Below are positions 27,843-35,708 of a DNA stretch of 64,000 bases, in pieces. The notes under the pieces were generated by a model. That model did not search any database. It was not told the origin of the DNA and saw nothing but the letters and a program-made list of their open reading frames with translations. Both the position numbers and the translations under genes were made by a program. Origin of the DNA: Anaerosalibacter massiliensis (GTDB lineage: Bacteria; Bacillota; Clostridia; Tissierellales; Sporanaerobacteraceae); the NCBI GenBank assembly GCA_000751555.1, contig CCEZ01000049.1:1-64000 (forward strand). The letters run 5' to 3'. How positions within the stretch are numbered: the stretch's first letter is position 1; every line of letters begins with the position of its first letter.

Positions 27843-28508
27843 CTACACAAAATCTTTATTTAGACTTTTATTGTACACCTGAGTATACAAAACACTATTC
27901 ATAAGGACTAGTATTAATATTCGTAACAACAAACTTTTATCTACAAATACCCATGAAATCATTATAGGTATTCTTTCAGATAAAATAATTTCAAAGACAA
28001 TGAAATTTTCAATAGCAACAATCATGTATACTAATATAATTAAATTTATATTTTTAAATCCTGTAATTTGATTTAGTAATAATATTATCCCACTAACTAG
28101 TATAAACCCCAACGTAAATAATAATAATAATAATATATAGTATAAAACAGAGTGAATACTAAAAAACTTATATATATTATTAAATAAAAGTATACAAACT
28201 ATGAAGTTCACCAATACAAATACTATTGTATGCAAAATAATCTTTTTATACTGTTCGATAATAACATTACTTCTATATTTAAGCCTACAGTTATAATATA
28301 TATTATAATTTTTAAGAATTATAAAAAGTCCTATTAAATAAATAGGCAATAACTCAATAATATAATAACCTGCTCCTTTAAAATTAAGTAAATAATCTTT
28401 GGGGCTAATTCCAAATTTGTAAAAAAGTATTGATTTTATAAATATATAGGACATATAAAAAAAATAAAGAAAAATAATTTCTTTATGCTTTTTCATGTTC
28501 TTAATCAT
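27843..28508 (-). CDS. ABC transporter membrane subunit, unknown substrate
   Basis: The 221-aa protein begins MIKNMKKHKEI and has about six transmembrane helices. The ATG at 28508 is chosen because AAAGGGAT precedes it and it overlaps the upstream stop codon as ATGA. The longer possible ORF would run into the neighbouring gene. It is 7 nt from the next subunit gene. No motif beyond membrane topology is seen. Confidence 0.68.
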   Translation of the reverse strand: MIKNMKKHKEIIFLYFFYMSYIFIKSILFYKFGISPKDYLLNFKGAGYYIIELLPIYLIGLFIILKNYNIYYNCRLKYRSNVIIEQYKKIILHTIVFVLVNFIVCILLFNNIYKFFSIHSVLYYILLLLLFTLGFILVSGIILLLNQITGFKNINLIILVYMIVAIENFIVFEIILSERIPIMISWVFVDKSLLLRILILVLMNSVLYTQVYNKSLNKDFV

Positions 28509-29332
28509 AAAATATCCCTTTCTTTTCTGCAACCTACAATAAATAAAATAGTTGATAATATAAAACACGCTGAAATACTTATTATAACATCAGCATTAGT
28601 TATTGGCTCTGCAAGTGCCCATCTTGTTGCTGGCTGTATAATATGCATAATATCATAATTTATATCAACAAAAAATAAAACTACACTCTGGATTGAATAT
28701 ATAATAAATGATACAGCAATAACCAAAAACCCATTTTTATAGTTAAATATCATACTTAATGATAAAGATAATATAGATATAATACCACCTATAATAGAGT
28801 TAATGATTATATATATAAACTGATATAAATTAACATTCATATAAAAAATATCTTCAAGAAAAGCTCCTTTATCTGGCTTTAAAAACGTACTTCCTATAGA
28901 GGAATTGTTTGGATATATAAGGTGAACTATAATATAGTTCACAATTAAAAAAAAGAATATTGTAAAAAAACCTGACATAAAACTCATTATAAATTTAGAT
29001 AAATAATATGATTTTCTACTTCCTCTGTAAAGAAGATATTCTCTATACTTACTCTTTTTTTCACAATAATACTGCAATCCAAAAGGTATCACAGCTAAAA
29101 TAGGTATAAATGAAAAGTAAAAATCTCTTACAATGCTTGTACTATTTTCTAAGAAAACATAATGAGTAACACTCATCTCTGATATATCTTCAAAGAATCC
29201 TGACTGAGTCCAATAAGTACAAAAAATATCTAAAATAGCAACTATAAATAAAAATATATAAAAACATTTAGTTGTATTTCTTTTAAACAATTGTTTAATA
29301 TCATATTTTAAGTAAAAACGAAGTTTTTTCAT
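28505..29332 (-). CDS. ABC transporter membrane subunit, unknown substrate
   Basis: The 275-aa protein starts MKKLRFYLKYDIKQLFKRN. A long stretch predicted to be extracellular (about residues 45-70) follows the first helix, with five more helices after it. The start at 29332 has AGGAGAATATCTATG. It is the first gene of the exporter operon and overlaps the next by 4 nt. It resembles ABC-2 permeases in overall topology. The degraded secreted-peptide gene upstream suggests a past export substrate. Confidence 0.7.
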   Translation of the reverse strand: MKKLRFYLKYDIKQLFKRNTTKCFYIFLFIVAILDIFCTYWTQSGFFEDISEMSVTHYVFLENSTSIVRDFYFSFIPILAVIPFGLQYYCEKKSKYREYLLYRGSRKSYYLSKFIMSFMSGFFTIFFFLIVNYIIVHLIYPNNSSIGSTFLKPDKGAFLEDIFYMNVNLYQFIYIIINSIIGGIISILSLSLSMIFNYKNGFLVIAVSFIIYSIQSVVLFFVDINYDIMHIIQPATRWALAEPITNADVIISISACFILSTILFIVGCRKERDIL

Positions 29333-29441
29333 AGATATTCTCCTAATTGTATTTTTATATATTAATACTATGTAAATACATAGCAAATTTTACTGGATAA
29401 AACTTTTAGAAATAATTCCCTTAATTATAACTGTTTTTTAG

Positions 29442-29688
29442 TTAAGAGACCATGCTCCTTGCTCCTTTAGCTGCTACCTTTACTTTAGTTCTTACAGGTG
29501 AACTATCTCTACCTTCATATAGTAAGTACGATTATTAGTTGTTTTTCTTATCTCACCAATTTCAGTTGAGGTTTTCCATCTACCTAATTTGTTGTCCAGC
29601 TTGCAGCAAATACACTACTGGACATTATTCCAACTAATAAAGCAGCACTTAAAAGTCCTATACCTAATTTACATTTTCTCTTAATCAC
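29442..29688 (-). pseudogene. Degraded gene for a small secreted peptide
   Basis: From a GTG at 29688 (AGGGAT upstream) the frame encodes a signal peptide (IKRKCKLGIGLLSAALL..SSSVFA) and then ASWTTN before a stop at 29584-29586. Two further reading-frame changes restore readable segments: LGRWKTSTEIGEIRKTT and then EGRDSSPVRTKVKVAAKG, ending at 29442. The original product would have been a secreted basic peptide of about 75-80 aa. It lies directly upstream of an ABC export system of the type found with bacteriocin immunity. I recognise no family. Confidence 0.6.
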
Positions 29689-29763
29689 TGTATTATCCCT
29701 ATCCCTTTAATTTTTTTAAAGTTATATCATGGAAGTCCCCTTCAATCCTTGTCCAATGTAAAC

Positions 29764-29790
29764 ACTATACTAATTATATATAGATGTCAA
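29764..29790 (-). promoter_or_regulatory. Promoter of the peptide pseudogene
   Basis: The minus strand carries a perfect TTGACA (29785-29790) and TATAGT (29764-29769) with a 15-nt spacer. The short spacer weakens the call. It would drive the degraded peptide gene that starts at 29688. Confidence 0.45.
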
Positions 29791-29864
29791 TTCGTTTCAT
29801 GGAAATATTTGTAACAATTTTCGATAACTATTTATCTATTTCGTCATAATTCTATTTTTACAAT

Positions 29865-29926
29865 AAAAAAGAGTCTCTTTTTAACCGTCATATCTATCCA
29901 TAAATAATTAAATGAGACTCCTTTTT
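29865..29926 (-). terminator. Terminator after the Gly/Tyr-rich protein gene
   Basis: GAGTCTC (29871-29877) pairs with GAGACTC (29914-29920) with A/T-rich extensions across one mismatch. A long loop of 36 nt separates the arms. The minus strand ends in TTTTTT. Confidence 0.55.
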
Positions 29927-29953
29927 ATAATTCACATTTCCTCATATTCTATT

Positions 29954-30337
29954 TTAATACCACAGTCCATATCCATTCCCTGGTCCATAGTTATACCCTG
30001 CTCCATATCTATATTTCCAGGGATATCTCCTTCTAAGTAATTCTGATATAAGTATGATACTAACTATATCTCTTAAAAATCTTCCTCTACCATAGTAAAT
30101 TCTTTGGCTATTTCTATACCTTGAAGATCTATTTCTTCTCTCCATTGGATCTTGTGCTATTTCCGGACATTCTTTTATCATTTCTTCACAAACTTCATTA
30201 ATCATTGCATCTATTTCTTCTTGAGATATATTTTCTTCTATAGGTACTTCTTTTATATTTTTGCTTATTGTATTTATAACTTTTGGATATATACGATAAT
30301 ATAGTTCTGGATATGGAATATTATATGTAGAATCCAT
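29954..30337 (-). CDS. Small Gly/Tyr/Arg-rich conserved protein
   Basis: The 127-aa protein has an acidic N-terminal half with two short helical segments, a basic middle (RRNRSSRYRNSQR), a helix (IVSIILISELLRRRYPW) and a Gly/Tyr-rich tail of GYxYGxG repeats. Similar tails occur in spore-coat or other surface-layer proteins of sporeforming Clostridia, so a structural role is possible but not proved. GGAGGGGG precedes the ATG. It stands alone with its own terminator. Confidence 0.6.
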   Translation of the reverse strand: MDSTYNIPYPELYYRIYPKVINTISKNIKEVPIEENISQEEIDAMINEVCEEMIKECPEIAQDPMERRNRSSRYRNSQRIYYGRGRFLRDIVSIILISELLRRRYPWKYRYGAGYNYGPGNGYGLWY

Positions 30338-30418
30338 AGAAAAACCCCCTCCAAAATATATTGCATCACTACTATACTATGAAGGAGGAGGCATTTTTGT
30401 GACTATATTTACACATTA

Positions 30419-32140
30419 TTATATTTTAAATTGTGACTTATAAAGCTTTGCATATATTCCATCTTTCTTTAAGAGCTTATCATGACTACCCTTTTCTTCA
30501 ATTCCCTCATTAGTTAAAACTATTATTTCATCTGCATTTTTTATAGTAGATAATCTATGGGCTATAACTAATGTAGTTCTTCCTTCTGAAAGCTCTTCTA
30601 ATGATTTTTGTATTTCTATTTCTGTTTTATTATCTAGTGCAGAAGTTGCTTCATCAAGTATTAAAATAGGTGGATTTTTAAGGAATAATCTAGCAATAGA
30701 TATTCTTTGTTTTTGTCCTCCTGAAAGCATAACTCCCTTTTCTCCAATATAGGTATCATATCCGTCAGGAAGATTTAATATAAAGTCATGAATACTTGCT
30801 TTTTTAGCTGCTTCTACTATTTCTTCATCATTTGCATCTGGATTTCCATATAGTATATTTTCTTTAATAGTCCCTGTAAATAAGAATACATCTTGCTGAA
30901 CTAACCCTATGTTCTTTCTTAAAGATCCTAATTTTATATCCTTTATATTTTTTTCATCTATTAATATTTCTCCATCATCTATTTCATAAAATCTAGGAAT
31001 CAAATGACAAAGAGTAGTTTTTCCAGCGCCACTAGGTCCAACTAATGCTACAGTTTTTCCTGGTTCTATTTCTAAATTTACATTAGATAAAACAGTTTCT
31101 TTTCCATTTTTATAGCTAAAAGAAACATTATTAAATTTAATCATTCCAGCTACATCTTTAAGTTCCGTAGCTTGTTCACTATCTATAATATCTGGTTCTA
31201 TATTCATAGCATCCATAAATCTTGAAAAACCAGCCATACCTTCTTCATATTGTTGAGCAAACTCTGTAAGTCTTCTAATTGGCTGTAAAAAGAAATTTAC
31301 AAACAATAGATAGGCTGCTAAATCTCCATAATTTATATACCCTTTATAGACAAATATTCCACCAAGACTTAAAGCAATTAAATTTAAAATATTGGACATA
31401 AAGTTGATACCTGACATAAATTCTGCCATTACTTTATACGAATCTTCTCTTGCTTCTTTAAATCTTATATTTCCATCATTAAACTTTTCCATCTCATGCT
31501 CTTCATTTGTAAAGGATTTTACAACTCTAATACCTGATACACTATTTTCTAATTGCGCATTTACATCTGCTATCTTAACTCTTACATCCTTGAAAGCTTT
31601 ACTCATCCTACCTCTTTTAGATATTCCAAACCATATCATTATTGGAATAAATGAAAATACTATAATAGTAAGTCTCCAATCAATTCCTACAAGAATAATA
31701 AAAGAACCAATTAGCATTACTAAAGATATAAATAAATCTTCTGGTCCATGGTGAGCAAGTTCTGTAATATCCCTTAAATCATTAACTATAACAGACATAA
31801 TATGCCCTGTTTTATTGTTGTCAAAGTAAGTAAAGGACAATGTTTGTAAATGGGCAAATATATCTCTTCTCATATCGTGTTCAATCCTAACTCCTACTAC
31901 ATGTCCCCAATAGTTAACAATATATTGACTTATATATCTTAAAATAAAAAGCAATACTAAATAAAAAGTCCATCTATATAGTAAATCCATTCTTCCATTA
32001 GGAATGATATCATTAATAAACTTTCGAGTTACTAGTGGAAAAGCTAGATCAAATACAGATATTAAAAATGCAAAAAACATATCAATAAAAAATAACTTTC
32101 TATGTGGCTTATAATAAGAAGCAAATTTCTTAAACAACAA
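30419..32140 (-). CDS. Multidrug ABC exporter (MsbA/LmrA-like half transporter)
   Basis: The 573-aa protein fuses a six-helix transmembrane domain (about residues 1-310) with an ATPase domain: Walker A GPSGAGKTT, Q loop QQDVFLF, signature LSGGQKQR, Walker B ILILDEAT, H loop IAHRLST. It should act as a homodimer exporting lipids or drugs. A TTG start directly follows the MarR regulator stop codon, so the two genes form an operon, a common arrangement for drug-inducible exporters. Confidence 0.93.
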   Translation of the reverse strand: MLFKKFASYYKPHRKLFFIDMFFAFLISVFDLAFPLVTRKFINDIIPNGRMDLLYRWTFYLVLLFILRYISQYIVNYWGHVVGVRIEHDMRRDIFAHLQTLSFTYFDNNKTGHIMSVIVNDLRDITELAHHGPEDLFISLVMLIGSFIILVGIDWRLTIIVFSFIPIMIWFGISKRGRMSKAFKDVRVKIADVNAQLENSVSGIRVVKSFTNEEHEMEKFNDGNIRFKEAREDSYKVMAEFMSGINFMSNILNLIALSLGGIFVYKGYINYGDLAAYLLFVNFFLQPIRRLTEFAQQYEEGMAGFSRFMDAMNIEPDIIDSEQATELKDVAGMIKFNNVSFSYKNGKETVLSNVNLEIEPGKTVALVGPSGAGKTTLCHLIPRFYEIDDGEILIDEKNIKDIKLGSLRKNIGLVQQDVFLFTGTIKENILYGNPDANDEEIVEAAKKASIHDFILNLPDGYDTYIGEKGVMLSGGQKQRISIARLFLKNPPILILDEATSALDNKTEIEIQKSLEELSEGRTTLVIAHRLSTIKNADEIIVLTNEGIEEKGSHDKLLKKDGIYAKLYKSQFKI

Positions 32141-32584
32141 TTATTCCCCCTTTTCTAAACAATTTAATAACTTCTCTAATGAAATCATTAAATTTTCTAT
32201 TTCATCATCTTTCATATTATTTAAAGCTGAAAATACAGCTTTATTACTTCTTTCTTTTCTTATAATATTTACAATATTTTTTCCTTCGTCTGTAATACAT
32301 ACCCTACAAACTCTTCTATCTAACAAATCTTCTTTTCTATAGACTAATCCTTTTTCTTCTAGTCTTGAAATCTTTTCTGAAATAGTATTTTGTGCTTTAT
32401 CATATTTTTGAGCAAGTTCTCCAATGGAAGGTTCTGCCTTCATATATTTAATATGGAATAACATATGATACTGATCTATTGTAAGATTATAACTCTTAGC
32501 CAATTCATGACTTTTTCTATGAATAATTTTATTACAACTTCTAATATAGTCTGCAACCTTCTCTGATTTTTTTTGTAAATCCAT
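32141..32584 (-). CDS. MarR-family transcriptional regulator
   Basis: The 147-aa protein has the MarR winged helix: an N-terminal dimerisation helix, HTH (IGELAQKYDKAQNTISEKISRLEEKGLV, about residues 50-78) and the wing DRRVCRVCITDEGKN. A Cys pair in the wing (CRVC) might allow thiol sensing. ATG at 32584 is preferred because GAGGTGG precedes it. It precedes the exporter gene with no gap and has a sigma-A promoter with an overlapping-transcript palindrome upstream, so it probably represses the operon. Confidence 0.9.
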   Translation of the reverse strand: MDLQKKSEKVADYIRSCNKIIHRKSHELAKSYNLTIDQYHMLFHIKYMKAEPSIGELAQKYDKAQNTISEKISRLEEKGLVYRKEDLLDRRVCRVCITDEGKNIVNIIRKERSNKAVFSALNNMKDDEIENLMISLEKLLNCLEKGE

Positions 32585-32612
32585 TCTATCCACCTCATCA
32601 AATATGTTAAAA

Positions 32613-32672
32613 TATCGTATAGCGATACTTTAGATACACGAATATTATATATCTTTTTCCATATGATTTCAA
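32613..32672 (-). promoter_or_regulatory. Sigma-A promoter and MarR-type operator
   Basis: TTGAAA (32667-32672) and TATAAT (32644-32649) are separated by exactly 17 bp on the minus strand. Just downstream, near +10 to +25, the 15-bp palindrome TATCG-N5-CGATA lies at 32613-32627. Together they suit a MarR-repressed promoter for the regulator-exporter operon. Confidence 0.78.
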
Positions 32673-32720
32673 GTAAATAAAAAAGTTTCTACCATTAAAG
32701 ATAGAAACTTTTTTATTTAC
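32673..32720 (-). terminator. Strong intrinsic terminator
   Basis: A perfect 19-bp stem (32673-32691 and 32702-32720) with a 10-nt loop overlaps the stop codon of the membrane protein gene. The minus strand ends in a T-run within the stem arm. It separates this gene from the MarR promoter. Confidence 0.9.
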
Positions 32721-34657
32721 AACTCTTCAACTATATAAATATTTACAAATAAGACTATGAAATACTGTAACATATATATAAATGCTATAACTCCTGTGTC
32801 ATTTATAAAAAAAGCAACTATAGCAGTTATAATTACTATTAAATACTCTTTCTGAATCTCTGGTCTAATTTCTAGTATATAAATTGATCTTTCTTTAAAT
32901 TTATCCCAAAAATTTTTTATAAATATTATCTGGCTAATTAAAACTATAATCCATGGCGGTGATATAGTAAATTTAAAAAGCTCTTTCAATTTAACAATTG
33001 CTATATCATAAACTTCTTTCTTTCCTAATATCTTTGCTCTATATATTAAACTACCAGCATGCCCTCTATTTAAACTATTTAGATCTATATATAGATTTGC
33101 ATAAAGTATTAAGAATCCTAAAAGGATTAAAATAATAGTATTTTTAAACGTAAATTCTCCCTCAAAAAATACTGTATATACCATTATTAAAAATAATATA
33201 ATAGAAGTAAAAAATCCTCCTGTATTTACCCCAAATCTAGATGATAGAGCCACAATATTCAAAATAGCATATAAAAGCAAAACTATCTTTTCTAATATTC
33301 TATTTGGTAAATATTTTTTTACTGTGAAATAGCTTATTATAGAACTTGATAAAAGTATAGCCATTGCCCCATTATTAAATCCATAGTATCTAGCACCTAA
33401 AATTAAATTATTATAACCCATATAAGAATTGTATATGGATTCTGGATAAAATAACATGCCAATAATCATTACTATATATGTCAATGTAGAAAATATTCCA
33501 GCTCCATTTAACTTTTTATCTACAACCCACGTGGAAATACTATAGCTTATCATAATACATGTGATTAAATAAGCTAAAATGCTTCTATGAATATTAAAAA
33601 ATCCCATTACAAAAGAAACAAATATAGTTATTATTAGGAAATTATAATAAAATGCCATATCTCTATACTTATCTCTTCTATTTTTAACAAAAAAATAAGT
33701 AAAATAAACTTGAATGAGATAAACTATACCATGAAAAATATATGTTATCCAAGTCATATTTATAACTTCCTTATGTATGATTTTCAAATCTTCTATAGTA
33801 TTGTCACTGGGATATAATTTAAAACTTTTACCTATATTTATATTATCATCTATATTGTAGATAGACATAATATGTGGAAATATATCTAAGTTGACAACTA
33901 CACCTTTCCGATTTGTGGAGCTACTGGTTAAAACACCAGGTGAAATATAAGGGTTTTTGTACATTATTGGCACTAAAGAATTATTAACTATTTTTTTCAT
34001 GCTATTAGGCACTTTTTTAGGAATAATAATAATATTGGAATCTTCTATATCTCTTAAATAATTATTTAATATATTAATTCTATCTCCTTCATTTTCTATA
34101 TTATAAGACAAAATCAATATATTTGAATCTTTTAAAGATGATTTTGTTTTATTTTTTAACCATTCTTCATTATATACAATTTCTGTTTCCCCATCTTTAA
34201 TAATTCCATCTTTATTGCAAGCTATTAAAGCCGAAAAGTCATCTCCTATGTATGAAACACCTTCATCTTTTAACTTTTCTCCAAAAAATTTAATTTTCTT
34301 ACTAAAGTCTGGATAATTACTATTTAAATCTTTTATAATAGATTCATATCCTAATACTTTAATGCTCCCATTCTCTTGTCTTTTTAAACCCTTAAACTCT
34401 CCTTCTTTTATTTTCACTTTTCTTCCAGTAGCAATTGTTGTTACATAACTTAATTCATCATAAGATCCTCTAGTTTTAGAATTCATAAGTCCTGTAGAAA
34501 ACCTTTCACCATCTATTTTTTCCATTAGTTCAAAATCCATTTCATCAATTAATATAAATACTGTTTTTTCATCTTCTGCTTCTGCAGCACAACTTACTTT
34601 GCTTATCAATATTATTATAAAAATTAAAAGGATAGCTATTTTCTTGTTTTTTTTCAT
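32717..34657 (-). CDS. Polytopic membrane protein with phosphatase-like extracytoplasmic domain
   Basis: The 646-aa protein begins with a signal peptide (residues 1-25, ending CAAEAED). An extracytoplasmic region follows to about 290, with alkaline-phosphatase-superfamily-like features (FILIDEMDFELM, TIATGRKVK, SSSTNRKGVVVNLDIFPHI). About ten membrane helices complete the C-terminal half. Proteins of this layout occur in other Firmicutes but have no known function; transfer or trimming of a cell-surface phospho-group is possible. A small membrane gene follows the same transcript upstream (11-nt gap). Confidence 0.65.
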   Translation of the reverse strand: MKKNKKIAILLIFIIILISKVSCAAEAEDEKTVFILIDEMDFELMEKIDGERFSTGLMNSKTRGSYDELSYVTTIATGRKVKIKEGEFKGLKRQENGSIKVLGYESIIKDLNSNYPDFSKKIKFFGEKLKDEGVSYIGDDFSALIACNKDGIIKDGETEIVYNEEWLKNKTKSSLKDSNILILSYNIENEGDRINILNNYLRDIEDSNIIIIPKKVPNSMKKIVNNSLVPIMYKNPYISPGVLTSSSTNRKGVVVNLDIFPHIMSIYNIDDNINIGKSFKLYPSDNTIEDLKIIHKEVINMTWITYIFHGIVYLIQVYFTYFFVKNRRDKYRDMAFYYNFLIITIFVSFVMGFFNIHRSILAYLITCIMISYSISTWVVDKKLNGAGIFSTLTYIVMIIGMLFYPESIYNSYMGYNNLILGARYYGFNNGAMAILLSSSIISYFTVKKYLPNRILEKIVLLLYAILNIVALSSRFGVNTGGFFTSIILFLIMVYTVFFEGEFTFKNTIILILLGFLILYANLYIDLNSLNRGHAGSLIYRAKILGKKEVYDIAIVKLKELFKFTISPPWIIVLISQIIFIKNFWDKFKERSIYILEIRPEIQKEYLIVIITAIVAFFINDTGVIAFIYMLQYFIVLFVNIYIVEEL

Positions 34658-34668
34658 AAAAACACCCT

Positions 34669-34875
34669 TTAGTATAAAATATAATTAAGTACACTGAACA
34701 CGCCTATTACAATAGCAAATATTCCTACTATTACTTTATATTTATAAAGTCTATCTTTTTCAAAATCTTCATTCTTAATAATTTCTTTTTCAGTTTCATT
34801 TGTTTTAAGTTTATATTTATCACTAATTGTAACATATATACCTAAAATGATAAATATTATTCCTTTAACAAGCAA
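34669..34875 (-). CDS. Small two-helix membrane protein
   Basis: A 68-aa protein with hydrophobic helices at about residues 3-17 and 48-66, joined by a charged loop of about 30 residues. The start is TTG preceded by AGAGGTG. It lies 11 nt upstream of the large membrane protein and 18 nt after the XRE regulator, so all three genes appear cotranscribed. The function is unknown. Confidence 0.6.
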   Translation of the reverse strand: MLVKGIIFIILGIYVTISDKYKLKTNETEKEIIKNEDFEKDRLYKYKVIVGIFAIVIGVFSVLNYILY

Positions 34876-34893
34876 TAAAAAACACCTCTTTTT

Positions 34894-35661
34894 CTACATT
34901 TCATTTTTCTCATTCCTAGTCAGTTTCTTAGTAATATTATTTTCTAATTCTAATACTCTTCCATTCTTAAACAATATATTATCTATATTACTTTTGGCTA
35001 AACTATATTGTTTAAGTTTGTAAAAAGACAAGGCTTTATAATGCTTTATCTTTTCCTCATCTACTTTTTTTGTTGAACCTGCTAAATTAAAATATCCAAT
35101 AGCAAGATCATAGTTTTCCATTTTATAATATACTTTTGCCATATTAAAATAACAATTTCCCTCTTTTTCTATTTCCCCATTTTTTATATAATATAAAAGG
35201 CCTTGAGAAAAATGTATAATAGCACATCGGTAAAGTCCATTGGTATAGAGATAATTTCCCTTTAAAAAATAGGAGTCTGCTAGAATATCTGAAAGATTGT
35301 ATTTATTAGATAAGAAAATAGATTTATATATATTGGAGTAAATATCGTAATAACCATCATTTCCTGGATTTCTGCATTGAGATAACCATTCTGAACATTT
35401 ATCCTTGACTATATCTTTTTCACTCTTTACAAAATAGTTAGCAGCTACTCTAAAATCTAATCCCTTTTCTTCAGCTGCTTCATTTATTCTATGAGATAAA
35501 TAGGTAGCATTTATAATATTTATCCTTCTTTTACCATTTTCAAACATAGAAATATAATTTTCTGATAAATTCTTCCCTGCCAAATCTCTTTGCCTTAAAC
35601 CTAGTTTTTTTCTTACAGCTTTCAGTCTTTGACCAGGTGTCAAAATAATGATATCATCCAA
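34894..35661 (-). CDS. XRE-family regulator with TPR repeats
   Basis: The 255-aa protein has an N-terminal HTH (GQRLKAVRKKLGLRQRDLAGKN...ENYISMFENGKRRI, about residues 10-50). The rest is helical, with TPR-like pairs of the type GNCYFNMAKVYYKMENYDLAIGYF. This layout is that of peptide-sensing RRNPP-type regulators. The start TTG at 35661 is preferred because GGAGGTG precedes it by 5 nt. The gene precedes two membrane protein genes, which are likely targets. No peptide precursor is evident nearby. Confidence 0.78.
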   Translation of the reverse strand: MDDIIILTPGQRLKAVRKKLGLRQRDLAGKNLSENYISMFENGKRRINIINATYLSHRINEAAEEKGLDFRVAANYFVKSEKDIVKDKCSEWLSQCRNPGNDGYYDIYSNIYKSIFLSNKYNLSDILADSYFLKGNYLYTNGLYRCAIIHFSQGLLYYIKNGEIEKEGNCYFNMAKVYYKMENYDLAIGYFNLAGSTKKVDEEKIKHYKALSFYKLKQYSLAKSNIDNILFKNGRVLELENNITKKLTRNEKNEM

Positions 35662-35708
35662 TTTATTCACCTCCTATTTTCCCTATATTCCATTAAAATG
35701 AAAACAAC

